DNA of 64,000 nucleotides from Gemmata massiliana (GTDB taxonomy: Bacteria > Planctomycetota > Planctomycetia > Gemmatales > Gemmataceae): assembly GCA_000531095.1 (NCBI GenBank), contig HG799467.1, forward strand, positions 132,544-196,543, in the 5' to 3' direction. Made by a program: the position numbers and the translations under genes. Shown here one piece after another: positions 8,645-17,365 of the stretch; position 1 is the first letter of the stretch; every line of letters begins with the position of its first letter. Below the pieces are notes generated by a model. That model was not told the DNA's origin. It searched no databases and saw only the letters and a program-made list of their open reading frames with translations.

Positions 8645-9559
8645 ATGGCCAAACCTACTACCCCACACGACGGCGTGACCGTCGTCGTTCCGGTTCACAA
8701 CGCGGCCGCGCAGCTCGAAAAGATGCTGCCCGCGTGGGGACTGGTGCTCGGTAAACAGAACCGGCCGTACCAGATCATCGTCGTGAACGACGGCAGCACC
8801 GACGGCACCGCAGCCACCTTAGAGAAGCTCGCACCGCGGGTCTCGCACCTGCAAGTGCTCACGCACGACGCCCGCCGCGGGTTCGGCGCGTGCCTCCGAA
8901 CCGCGCTCGCGGAAGCCACACAGCCACTCTTCATGTACGCGGGGATCGATAACCAGTACACGCCGAACGACATCCGGTCGATGCTGGAGCGGATCGAGCT
9001 GCGCGACGAGATCTTCGGCAAGCAACCGGACCTCATCAGCGGGTTCCGCGCCGGCCAACCGCGCCCGACTCTTGTGAAGGGGATCAGCTTCCTGTGGAAA
9101 CTGTTCTGGCGCGTGTTCGCGGGGCTACCGATCGTCGATTCGCCGCCGTGGTACGGGTGGGGGCAGTGGTGGTACAAGAACCGCGCGAGCTGGGTCTTCG
9201 GCGTGCCGCTGGCGGACGTGAATAGCGAGTTCAAACTCTATCGCACCGCGTTCCTGAAGCGCGTGCCGATCCAGTCGGACGGGGACTTCGTTCACGTCGA
9301 ACTCGTCGCGAAGGCGACGTTCCTTACCAGCATCATGGACGAGATCCCGCTCACCCCGAAGACCGAGCCGTTCCCGCCACTCGGTTCGGTGTCCGCGGAC
9401 CGGAGCAAAGTGTTCAGCGATCCGAAGTTCGCTTTCAACACACCCGCTGAAGTGAAGCCGCCGGAAACGGGGAACGCGCCCACCGCGCCCGACGTGCCCG
9501 CGACGGAGGCGAACGCCGGGGGACTCGGTTCCCCCGGTTCTCCAGTGCCCGCGTCATGA
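8645..9559 (+). CDS. Family 2 glycosyltransferase
   Basis: About 304 residues. The N-terminal GT-A fold shows VTVVVPVHNAA, the NDGSTDGT nucleotide-binding motif at about residues 46-53, and GIDNQYTPND in the position of the metal-binding DxD region. The first residues of the longer open frame (from 8540) come from the upstream repeat, so ATG 8645 is preferred, although no strong ribosome-binding site precedes it. The C-terminus is a disordered Pro/Ala-rich tail. It overlaps the next gene by ATGA. It may make the polyprenyl-phosphate sugar used by the upstream GT83-like enzyme; this is inferred from gene order and DPM1-like features. Confidence 0.85.
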   Translation: MAKPTTPHDGVTVVVPVHNAAAQLEKMLPAWGLVLGKQNRPYQIIVVNDGSTDGTAATLEKLAPRVSHLQVLTHDARRGFGACLRTALAEATQPLFMYAGIDNQYTPNDIRSMLERIELRDEIFGKQPDLISGFRAGQPRPTLVKGISFLWKLFWRVFAGLPIVDSPPWYGWGQWWYKNRASWVFGVPLADVNSEFKLYRTAFLKRVPIQSDGDFVHVELVAKATFLTSIMDEIPLTPKTEPFPPLGSVSADRSKVFSDPKFAFNTPAEVKPPETGNAPTAPDVPATEANAGGLGSPGSPVPAS

Positions 9560-10971
9560 GTGCGCCCGCGCCTCTCCCGCGCATTCTGTTCATCACCGGG
9601 AAATTGGCAGAGCCGGCCCTTCGGCGCGTCGTGGAAGAACTCGCACCGAAGGCCGCGTTCGAGCCGCACGTCGCGGTGCTCCCGATCACCGTCGCGGCGC
9701 TGATGACGACCAACTGGGTCTCGCGCCACCTTCCACCACTGCCGCCCGATCTCAATCGCGTGATTCTCCCCGGGTTCTGCCGCGGGGAAATCGAGGACGT
9801 GTCGCGCGCGGTGGGCGCTCCCGCCGAGCGCGGACCGACCGACCTCCGCGACCTGCCCGAGTTCTTCGGCAAACAGTCCGCTCCGCGCGACTACGGGAAG
9901 TACGACATCGAGATTCTCGCGGAGGTGAACCACGCCGCGAAGAAGTCGCTCGATACGATCGTGCGCGAAGCCCGGCGCTATCGCGATAGTGGCGCGGACG
10001 TGATTGATCTGGGCTGTGATCCCGGTCCCGCGTGGGGCGGTGTGGGCGACGTGGTCCGTGCCCTCCGAGCCGACGGGTTCCGCGTATCGATCGACAGCTT
10101 CAATTCGGACGAAGTGGACGCCGCGCTCGCGGCCGGTGCGGAACTCGTGTTGAGCGTGAACGGCACGAACGTCGAGCACGCGCGCCGGTGGCACGCCGCG
10201 TACCCGCACGTCGAAGTCGTTGCGATCCCGGACACCCCGAGCGATTCGGACAGCCTCGAACGCACGGTCGACGTTCTTCGCGGTATCGGGATCAAGCACC
10301 GCCTCGACCCGATCCTCGAACCGATCGGGTTCGGGTTCGCGGCCTCGCTCGGGCGCTACGTCGATTCGCGGCGCCGGTTCCCCGACGCGGAACTGATGAT
10401 GGGCGTGGGGAACCTCACGGAACTCACGGACGTCGATTCCGCCGGGCTGAACGTACTGCTCGCGGGGTTTTGTCAGGAACTCGGCATTCGCAGCGTGCTG
10501 ACGACGGAAGTCATCAATTGGGCGCGCTCGTCGGTGAAGGAGTTCGACCTCGCGCGCCGGCTCGTGTTCCACGCGGTCCGCGAGAAGGTGCTCCCGAAGC
10601 GCCTCGAACCGGGCTTGGTGATGCTCCGCGACCCGAAGGTGCCCGAACAGGGCGAGGATCTGCTGCAAGAACTGGCGCGCCGCGTGACCGATCGGAACTA
10701 CCGCATCTTCGCGGAGCGCGGGGAACTGCACGTTATCAACGGGAGCACGTACTTGCGCGGCACGGACCCGTTCGCGCTGTTCGCGCAACTCGCGGCGAAC
10801 GACCCCAAGCTCGACCCCGCGCACGCATTTTACCTCGGCTACGAATTCGCCAAAGCCGTAACCGCCCTCACTCTCGGAAAGGCCTACACGCAGGACCAGG
10901 CCCTGCGTTGGGGCTTCCTCACCGTACCCGAGACGAGTCACCGCAATTCGGGCGACCACACCCGGGGGTGA
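9556..10971 (+). CDS. Dihydropteroate synthase-like protein (archaeal-type, DUF6513)
   Basis: 471 residues. The N-terminal third (ILFITGKLAEPALRRVVEEL) matches the domain preceding the pterin-binding barrel in archaeal DHPS-like proteins (the TIGR00284 type). The barrel shows GADVIDLGCDPGP, the counterpart of the 'dvGgeStrPg' loop, then VSIDSF and LVLSVNGTN. Family knowledge: these proteins occur in organisms with tetrahydromethanopterin (H4MPT) and are thought to act in its synthesis. Planctomycetes possess H4MPT-linked C1 genes. The start overlaps the GT2 stop (ATGA). It is odd to find it in an operon with an exporter and glycosyltransferases. The last about 20 residues run into a repeat and may not be conserved. 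Confidence 0.82.
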   Translation: MSAPAPLPRILFITGKLAEPALRRVVEELAPKAAFEPHVAVLPITVAALMTTNWVSRHLPPLPPDLNRVILPGFCRGEIEDVSRAVGAPAERGPTDLRDLPEFFGKQSAPRDYGKYDIEILAEVNHAAKKSLDTIVREARRYRDSGADVIDLGCDPGPAWGGVGDVVRALRADGFRVSIDSFNSDEVDAALAAGAELVLSVNGTNVEHARRWHAAYPHVEVVAIPDTPSDSDSLERTVDVLRGIGIKHRLDPILEPIGFGFAASLGRYVDSRRRFPDAELMMGVGNLTELTDVDSAGLNVLLAGFCQELGIRSVLTTEVINWARSSVKEFDLARRLVFHAVREKVLPKRLEPGLVMLRDPKVPEQGEDLLQELARRVTDRNYRIFAERGELHVINGSTYLRGTDPFALFAQLAANDPKLDPAHAFYLGYEFAKAVTALTLGKAYTQDQALRWGFLTVPETSHRNSGDHTRG

Positions 10972-10979
10972 ATTCCCGG

Positions 10980-11450
10980 ATTTCGCTTTGGGGCGCAAAC
11001 ACCGTGCGTTGTTTTCGGACCCCGAAGGGGGCACCGGTAATAGCCCGGGGTTTCAACCCCGGGTGTGGGCTCCGGGTCGTGCGTTATTTTTGGATCCCGA
11101 AGGCGTCACTCCGGGGTGGCTCGTCTCCGCAACCCGGGTTGAAATCCCGGGTACGAGAGCCCATTGCCGGCCCCGCATGGTGTTTCGGGCGCCACCGGGC
11201 GTGGCTCGTCTCCGCAACCCGGGGTTGAAACCCCGGGCTATTACCGGTGACCCCATTCGGGGTCCAAAAGGCATTGTGTTTCGGACCCCAACGGCGCCAC
11301 CGGGCGTGGCCCGTCTCCACAACCCGGGGTTGAAACCCCGGGCTATTCCCGGTGACCCCCTTCGGGGTCCAAAAGGCATGGTGTTTCGGACGCCAACGGT
11401 ATCACCGGGCTACTCCCGCTGGGCAACCTCGGGTGCGAACTTCTCAAATG
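10980..11450. repeat. Cluster of REP-type palindromes
   Basis: Four near-identical 19-20-bp hairpins (11044-11063, 11133-11151, 11218-11237, 11323-11342) of the form CCCGGGGTT-N2-AACCCCGGG sit among direct repeats. The unit 11216-11320 recurs at 11321-11425, including a secondary GACCCC..GGGGTC palindrome. The stretch lies directly after the operon stop at 10971 and may also end transcription. Spacers are not unique, so it is not a CRISPR array. Confidence 0.8.
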
Positions 11451-11608
11451 AGGATTCTGATTTTAGACTTTATGACGCGAGGTGCTTCTGAGTGACGAAT
11501 ACCTGTTTCCCTTTGCTCGTCTAATACGTTGGCGTAAACTGAGTTGGTTCCCGAACGGCTCACGCGGGCCGTTTCGCTCGTATCCCCCTTCACCGTAAGG
11601 ACGCCGCA

Positions 11609-12766
11609 ATGCGCCTGCTTTGTGCCGCCGCGCTGTCCTTGTCCGTGGGCCTGTGGGTCGCCTACGCACAAGACAAGAAGCCGGCCGATGGGCCGAAGAC
11701 CGACCGGGCCGAGAAGTTCGCCGCCCTCAAGAAGAAGTTCGAGGACGAGAACAAGGAACTCGCGACCCAGCTCTCGAAGGTCGAGAACCCCGGCGACGCG
11801 CGGGCGATTCAGGGCGAGATGAAGGAGCTCGTGCTCCTCACCGCGGGCAAGGCGTTCGAGATCGCGAAGGACGACCCGAAGGACGACGTCGGGTTCGATG
11901 CCGCCGCGTTCGTCGTGCAAATCGCGGGGCGCATCGGTGCGAACAACGAGGACGTGGACAAGGCGACCCAGATGATCGCCCTGCACCACGCGGCCAGCGC
12001 CAAGGTCCGGGACCTGCTCGTTCCCGCGATGCGCCTGGGCGAACCGGGCGACAAGCTCCTCAAGGCCGTCTCCGAGAAGGCCACCGACAAGGACACGAAG
12101 GGCGTCGCGACGTTCATCCGCGGGTACAAGATCGCGCAGGCGATTGAAGAAGAAGAGGACGAGAAGCAGATCGCGCTCATGGTGAAGGACGCGACCGCCA
12201 TGCTGGAACTGGCCGCGAAGGAGGCCCCGAACGCGAAGATCAACCCGTCGGCCCCCAAGAGCCCCACGGTGGGCGACCTCGCAACCAAGGAGATCGAGAA
12301 CCTGAAGGCCGTGACCTCGGTGGTCGTGGGCAAGGCCGCACCGGAAGTCGAATCGATGACCCTCGACGGCAAGAAGGTCAAGATCTCCGACTACAAGGGC
12401 AAGGTCGTCCTGTTCGACATCTGGGCCACGTGGTGCGGGCCGTGCAAGGCGATGATCCCGCACGAGCGCGACCTGGTGAAGAAGATGGAGGGCAAGCCGT
12501 TTGAGCTCATCAGCGTGAGCGCGGACAACAAGAAGGAAACGCTCGAAAAGTTTCTGGAAGGCGAGAAGATGCCGTGGACCCACTGGTGGGACAACGGCCC
12601 GGAAAGCCCGGTGCTGAAGAAGTACCGCGTGCGCGCGTTCCCCACGCTGTACGTGATCGATCACACCGGCGTGATCCGGCACAAGTGGGTCGGCAACCCG
12701 GGTAACGACAAGGTCGACGCGGCGATCGAGGAACTGGTGAAGGCCGCGATCAAGGCGAAGGGCTAA
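11609..12766 (+). CDS. Secreted TlpA-family thioredoxin-like protein
   Basis: 385 residues. A short signal peptide ends near AYAQDKK. A mostly alpha-helical, Lys/Glu/Ala-rich region (about 30-225) precedes a redoxin domain that starts VGKAAPEVESMTLDGKKV. The active site is WCGPC at residues 275-279 (ATWCGPCKAMIP), and the cis-proline loop is RAFPTLYVID. These features predict a periplasmic thiol-disulfide reductase related to TlpA and ResA. TAAGGA lies about 8 bases before the ATG. There are no co-directional partners nearby, so it is monocistronic. Its redox partner, and whether it acts in cytochrome maturation as ResA does, cannot be told. Confidence 0.88.
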   Translation: MRLLCAAALSLSVGLWVAYAQDKKPADGPKTDRAEKFAALKKKFEDENKELATQLSKVENPGDARAIQGEMKELVLLTAGKAFEIAKDDPKDDVGFDAAAFVVQIAGRIGANNEDVDKATQMIALHHAASAKVRDLLVPAMRLGEPGDKLLKAVSEKATDKDTKGVATFIRGYKIAQAIEEEEDEKQIALMVKDATAMLELAAKEAPNAKINPSAPKSPTVGDLATKEIENLKAVTSVVVGKAAPEVESMTLDGKKVKISDYKGKVVLFDIWATWCGPCKAMIPHERDLVKKMEGKPFELISVSADNKKETLEKFLEGEKMPWTHWWDNGPESPVLKKYRVRAFPTLYVIDHTGVIRHKWVGNPGNDKVDAAIEELVKAAIKAKG

Positions 12767-12889
12767 TAGTGCCTTTGTAACGAGTTTCCCCAGCCAGTAG
12801 TTCCGAGAGATTTGGTAGTGCCGCACGGGAGTTCCTAAGCTCAATGTTCTCAGACACTTGAACGGGACGCTCCCACGCGACGTGGTTAC

Positions 12890-13337
12890 TCTGCGGTCAC
12901 CCCGACGGTGGTCCACGCACTGACGCGCCGGACCTTGGAACGGGTCCTCAATTGGACCGACTACAAGGGATCCGCCACCTGGGGCCAACTGATCGACGTG
13001 GTGCTGTTAGTGGCGGCCGCTACCCAGACCCTGTTCGCGGTGGCGACCCGGTACTTCCACTCCTCGCACGAGACTGAACGATCTGTCGTTAGTGCGATAT
13101 TTTGATCTGGTGGCCAACTCACGGCGGTTGGTCGATGCCCTTCATGACGTGGCCGCGTTCACCCGCCGGGATCGGAACCGCTGGTGGACGTGTGCCCTCG
13201 ACGTGCACTACGTGCCGTTCTACGGGGACCACTCGACCCCGGGCACCATCGGCGCACCCAAGAAGGCCGGAACCTCGTTCTTCCGCAGGGTTTTGGCCTT
13301 TATCCAGGGCCAACGCATCTTAGTAAGCACCTGATCG
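12890..13337 (+). pseudogene. Truncated, frameshifted DDE transposase relic
   Basis: Two overlapping frames (about 12908-13105 and 13092-13334) join into one transposase-like sequence. Part one reads as an N-terminal helical region (LERVLNWTDYKGSATWGQL). Part two contains CALDVHYVPFYGD, resembling the first catalytic Asp region of DDE transposases, and then stops before the rest of the catalytic domain. A one-base shift separates the parts near 13095. No terminal inverted repeats were recognised. The IS family is uncertain. Confidence 0.6.
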
Positions 13338-14165
13338 CGCCTGGGTTGTGTTTCGTTTTTTAACGGCGCGGCGTTTCACGAGCGGGGGAGGGCGAACCCG
13401 TACTCGCGTATCGCACTTTTGCAATCTGATGATCGAGGTCGGCTACGGGTGACAGTTAAATAAAACAGCGCCGGATCAGCGACATATCTCGACCGCACCT
13501 CTGAGTACAATCACCTGTTCACTGGCGTATAATTGCTAAGCCGAAGCCGTGCAGATACTCCGGCGGCGACAAGACAATGACGCTTCGGGGGACGAGAGCG
13601 TCAGCCTGTTGTTAGCTCGGTTCGGGGGCGAAATGGAGGCCTTGAAGCCGTATTTAGCCGATGTTAGCAATTTGTGTGAGCACTACGCGGGTCGAATCTG
13701 CGATAACATATTGCACAGGCAATACTTGGGGATTGAAGCCGCGAGAAATTCTCGGCGCGGGCCGAAAGCGTTAGCGTTTGTTACCTCACCCGGATCTGTG
13801 GAGCGGTGGGTACGCGGCGCTGTGCTGGGTGCGAGTAAGTGTCCGGTGTTGAGAGGAAGAAGCAAGAGCCACGGATCACGCGAACCCTGGTTCCCGGTTT
13901 TAGTGACAATGCGGTGTCACTCCTAAAGGCGCGGCGCTCGCGCCTCGCCTCAATTGGCTCGATTTCTCGTGAGTCCGTGCGGCGAACGCTTGCTTTCCCC
14001 GTGCGCCGTCCCTACCATCATGCCCATATCACCACGGCAGTTCGGCGTGGGAGGTCACACGTAGCGGGCGCCCCGAGGACGACGGTGCCCGCGGGTCCGC
14101 GGTCGGGATCACCCGGCACCACGCACGGACGGCGGCCCCTCCCCGCACCAGGACGGAGGCGACGT
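13338..14165. other. Gene-poor stretch with no recognised feature
   Basis: About 830 bp. An open frame at 13549-13926 (+) encodes 125 residues without recognisable motifs and without a clear ribosome-binding site, so it is not called. The composition is mixed and less GC-rich than the flanks, consistent with old mobile-element debris continuing from the transposase relic. Confidence 0.45.
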
Positions 14166-14555
14166 ATGGGGAGAAAAAAGGTGGACGCCTCCGCGGTTTC
14201 GCTCACCTCGCTCCGGGCGGCACGCCTGTACCGCCTGCTCACGCTGCTCCGCAGCGGTCCCCAAACGCGCGCGGCGCTCCTCCGGCGGCTCAAGCTCGAC
14301 GTCCGCGGGTTCTACCGTGACCTCGAATCGCTCCGCGCGCTGGGCATCGAGGTGAACGTCGGCGACGACACCAAGTACACGCTGGTGGGCGAGGTGGACG
14401 ACGCGCTCGCGAAGCTGCCGTTCCCCGACCCCGGGCTGAACGTGCGCGACGCGCTCCAGCTCTCGATCGGTAACTCCTCCGCGCACCGCAAGTTGAAGCA
14501 GCGGGTCAATTCGTTCCTGAACGGTCCGCGCGGCGGGCCGAACAAGCCGCGCTGA
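14166..14555 (+). CDS. Small HTH (winged-helix) DNA-binding protein
   Basis: 129 residues. After a basic N-terminus, residues 15-75 (AARLYRLLTLLRSGPQTRAA... through the FYRDLESLRALGIEV stretch) fit the winged-helix domain found at the N-terminus of WYL/DeoR-type regulators. The effector domain is missing; the remaining about 50 residues end in a basic tail. GGAGG lies about 8 bases before the ATG at 14166. It is probably a transcriptional regulator or a stand-alone HTH protein. It converges on the next gene, sharing a long hairpin between their stops. Confidence 0.7.
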   Translation: MGRKKVDASAVSLTSLRAARLYRLLTLLRSGPQTRAALLRRLKLDVRGFYRDLESLRALGIEVNVGDDTKYTLVGEVDDALAKLPFPDPGLNVRDALQLSIGNSSAHRKLKQRVNSFLNGPRGGPNKPR

Positions 14556-14626
14556 GCGATTGATGTGACAAAGCACAGCGGCCCCGGAACAGACCCGGGG
14601 CCGCTGTGCTTTGTCACATCAATCGC
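14556..14626. terminator. Perfect 32-bp inverted repeat between convergent genes
   Basis: Arms 14556-14587 and 14595-14626 are perfectly complementary over 32 bp with a 7-base loop. The hairpin fills almost the whole gap between the plus-strand stop at 14555 and the minus-strand stop at 14629. It should act as a bidirectional terminator, although it is far longer than usual and has no clear T-tract. Confidence 0.75.
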
Positions 14627-14628
14627 GG

Positions 14629-15507
14629 TTACTTCTTCTTGAACTCCTTGCGCATGGTGCGGACGTTGTCCTGCACCACGAGCGGCAGTTTCGAGCGGAG
14701 CAGGTTCGCGCCGTCGAACCACCCGGTCGGCTCGGCGAACACGATGTGCTGTTCGACGAACAGCGCGCCGGCCGGTTCCGCGAGCTTGGTGATCTTCAGG
14801 TACATCGCGGCCCCGCCCCACGGGTTCGGGTTACCGACCTTCGTCTGCCCGCCGGTCTTCGTGATCGAGCGCCACTCGTTCGGGAACTCCTTGTCGTCGC
14901 GGAACCGGGGATCGACTTCCGCCGCGGCCAGGACCGACTCCCCGTTGCGGCTCCACATCGCGTGCCCGGTCGCCCGCAGGCGCACCTTCTCCAAGAAGTC
15001 GAACTCGATGGTCCCGTAACCCTCGCGCTTCTCGTCACCCTTCTTGATCTCGATGTTTCGCTTGGTGAGTTCGGCCGCGGGCAGCGGGCCGCCCTTACCC
15101 CCGCCGCTTGACTTGCCCGCGCCGATCAACTTGTCGAGGAACTTTTCGTCCTCCAACAGTTTGAAATCGCCGTACACGACGAACCACACGTCCACGGCCC
15201 GCGCCGGTGCGGTCTTGTCCGCCGGTTCGAGGTCGCGGATCTTCATCACCTGCGGCGCCACCACGGAGTCGCGGACAAATTCGTCGTAGTTGTAGTCGGT
15301 CCCGATCGCCGATTTGATGATCGCCTTCTGTTTGTCCGCGGTCAGCCCGTCGGCCATCGTCGGCGCCGGGAACTTGGCCTTCGCGTTCGGGCCGACCTCG
15401 AGTCCCGGGTCCATCAGGCGCTTGAACAACGGGTTCAGATCGTCGTGCTTGTCGCCCGCGGGTTGTGCGGGCGCGAGCGCCAGGGCCGCGAGAAGTATTG
15501 TGCTCAT
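14629..15507 (-). CDS. Secreted hypothetical protein
   Basis: 292 residues with a short signal peptide (MSTILLAALALAPAQPA). Apart from a Gly/Ser/Lys-rich loop near residue 135 it looks like one globular domain, with no recognisable catalytic motif. AGGAAGA precedes the ATG at 15507, and the gap to the upstream gene stop (15527) is 19 bases, so the two are probably one transcript. Family not recognised; the sequence looks like a lineage-specific planctomycete exported protein. Confidence 0.7.
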   Translation of the reverse strand: MSTILLAALALAPAQPAGDKHDDLNPLFKRLMDPGLEVGPNAKAKFPAPTMADGLTADKQKAIIKSAIGTDYNYDEFVRDSVVAPQVMKIRDLEPADKTAPARAVDVWFVVYGDFKLLEDEKFLDKLIGAGKSSGGGKGGPLPAAELTKRNIEIKKGDEKREGYGTIEFDFLEKVRLRATGHAMWSRNGESVLAAAEVDPRFRDDKEFPNEWRSITKTGGQTKVGNPNPWGGAAMYLKITKLAEPAGALFVEQHIVFAEPTGWFDGANLLRSKLPLVVQDNVRTMRKEFKKK

Positions 15508-15526
15508 CGTGATTCTTCCTGAAACG

Positions 15527-16462
15527 TTAGGGGCGGGCCTCGGCCGTTAGCTTCCGCAAACCGGCTTCGAGCGCGCGGGCTTCGTCGGGGGTGAATTTGG
15601 TCCTCCCGACCAGTTCGCGCAGTTCGGGCGGGACCGCCATCTCTAACCGATACGGGGGCAGTTTGTCCACCGCGAACGACAGGTCCGACGGGATGTTCCC
15701 CTTAAATTCTTCGGGGTCGGGCACCAACTCCGCCGGGTCAATGCAGTTCGGCTCGATCCAAACCGCTCGTGTCAGATCGTTGCACTCGCCGCCGTCGCCT
15801 CCGAGGAGCCACAGTAACACATCCAGCGAACCCGTTTTCGTGTCCACGAGCAGCGCGTACCGGTACCGGATCGTCCGGTGTTTGTTCCCGCAACGGCTGA
15901 TGACTGGCGTGTCGAGAAGTGCAAACGACGGACCGTGGACGGGGATGATCGCCTGTTTTTGAATGCGGTACCCGGTGTCCAGAACCTGTCGTTTGATCGC
16001 GTTCATATCGGCGCCGTGTTGCCCCGCCGTGGCCGTCGTGATGACGACATCGCGCCCGTTCACGTTCGTGCCCAGCCCCAGTCCGATCGCGCGGAGCCGG
16101 TACCGGGTTTGGTCCCCCTGGTGCTCCTGAACCACGTCCGCGGTGAACGCGGTGAACATCCACGCGACCATGCGCACGGTCAAGTCACGGCCGACGATCG
16201 GGAGACTCGGTACGTGCTCCACTTCGCTTGGGCGCACGCGCGGCAAACTCTTGATGACGAGGTGCGACCACCCCTTCGGCGCCGCGCTCTCGATCACCGT
16301 TCCCGGCGCGATGGTTTCGGGGGCGGACGCGGTCACATCGTACTCGTCCACCCACGCGGGCGTCACGGGGTTCGGGCGCAACAGACGTATGGCCGCGCCG
16401 ACCGCGATCAGCGCGGCGAGCGCGACGATGGTGAGAGCTAGTAGCGCCTTCCGGACTCGCAT
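15527..16462 (-). CDS. Membrane-anchored hypothetical protein
   Basis: 311 residues. One N-terminal transmembrane segment (about residues 5-27, AxxALxIVALAALIAVGAA type) is followed by an extracytoplasmic domain with a few cysteines but no known motif. It is co-directional with, and 19 bases upstream of, the secreted protein gene at 15507, suggesting an operon. Function not recognised. Confidence 0.65.
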   Translation of the reverse strand: MRVRKALLALTIVALAALIAVGAAIRLLRPNPVTPAWVDEYDVTASAPETIAPGTVIESAAPKGWSHLVIKSLPRVRPSEVEHVPSLPIVGRDLTVRMVAWMFTAFTADVVQEHQGDQTRYRLRAIGLGLGTNVNGRDVVITTATAGQHGADMNAIKRQVLDTGYRIQKQAIIPVHGPSFALLDTPVISRCGNKHRTIRYRYALLVDTKTGSLDVLLWLLGGDGGECNDLTRAVWIEPNCIDPAELVPDPEEFKGNIPSDLSFAVDKLPPYRLEMAVPPELRELVGRTKFTPDEARALEAGLRKLTAEARP

Positions 16463-17016
16463 GTTCCCCTCGCACCAAGTGCGAGATTGAAGATACTCAC
16501 ACGCCGCGAATCGAGAAGCGCCTTTCTATTCGTCGGTAAAGTTGACCCGTAATTCGCATCTTTCCTAGTTTCAAACCGGCTCGCTATTCGTGCGCGCTCG
16601 GCAATCGAAAATCGCGCGGTCGAAATTGGCCGCGACGCGGCAAGCTGCGTATTTTGAGCGTCACGACGGCCGGCCCGAAGTAGCACGAGAATCGACCCGG
16701 GACCGAGAAAATTGTGAGTTCAGGATCGATCTGCGCTGGGTTCTGAGTGCCCGGTACCTGACTATTGCGAAACCAATTTTCATTCACGTCGGATCACATC
16801 CACCGCGATATTTCTGGTGAGATAAAAAGCCGTTGGTGGCGGGGGAAGAAATCTCTTTCCACCCGTGAACAATGCTTTGAGAAAACTCGTATTTAAACAG
16901 AAATTCCACTAGTCAAGGAATTTCGACTGCGACAGAATCACGTGTGAGTTGACTCGCTACCCGTCGGCTCACTCGCCAGATGAACTCTGGCACCCCCTCA
17001 ATGCAGAAAGGTTTCC
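16463..17016. other. Divergent intergenic region
   Basis: About 550 bp between divergently transcribed genes; it must hold both promoters. The half nearest 17016 (about 16800-16960) is markedly AT-richer. No clear promoter hexamers, RNA genes or repeats were recognised. Confidence 0.45.
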
Positions 17017-17229
17017 ATGAGCTTCCGCGCCCGTCTGTCTGTGTTCGCCCTCGAACAGCGCGAAAACCCGAGCGTGTCCGTTCTCGATCCGATCGGTATC
17101 GAAACGCCGCCCCTGACCGAGCCGGTGCCGCCGCCCGCGCCGACGACCCCGGTCGTTGTCGCCCCGACGCCCCCGACCGATCCGCTGCTCGGCACCAACC
17201 CGATTTACCAGATCCCGCTCGTCCCGTGA
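17017..17229 (+). CDS. 70-residue protein with LEDR-like N-terminal motif
   Basis: The N-terminus SFRARLSVFALEQRENPSV carries the LExRExPS-type motif also seen as LEDRLVPS in the surface protein at 1-2993. The rest is Pro/Thr/Val-rich and looks disordered. AAAGG lies about 6 bases before ATG 17017, and a strong terminator follows at 17296-17330, which supports a real short gene rather than a fragment. The role is unknown. It may be a minimal substrate of whatever pathway reads the motif. Confidence 0.65.
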   Translation: MSFRARLSVFALEQRENPSVSVLDPIGIETPPLTEPVPPPAPTTPVVVAPTPPTDPLLGTNPIYQIPLVP

Positions 17230-17295
17230 TGTGAACCCGCGCGGGCGCGCGGAACCGCTCCTCCCATCCGGGCGGTACGACGGGCCTGAAACGCG

Positions 17296-17337
17296 AACGG
17301 CCCCGACCAGAGGATCTGGTCGGGGCCGTTTCTTTTA
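17296..17337 (+). terminator. Strong rho-independent terminator
   Basis: A perfect 15-bp stem (17296-17310 with 17316-17330) with a 5-base loop is followed by TCTTTTAG. It ends the 70-residue gene. Its position next to the stop of the minus-strand kinase gene (17366) lets it serve both strands. Confidence 0.85.
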
Positions 17338-17365
17338 GTTGAGTTTTAGTTGAGTTCGAGCGGGG

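Noticed and set aside
10980-11450. CRISPR array
   Set aside because: The repeats are palindromic REP-like units whose intervening sequences are themselves repeated; there are no unique spacers and no cas genes.
13549-13926. A 125-residue plus-strand gene
   Set aside because: No ribosome-binding site, no recognisable domain, and it lies in sequence that looks like mobile-element debris.
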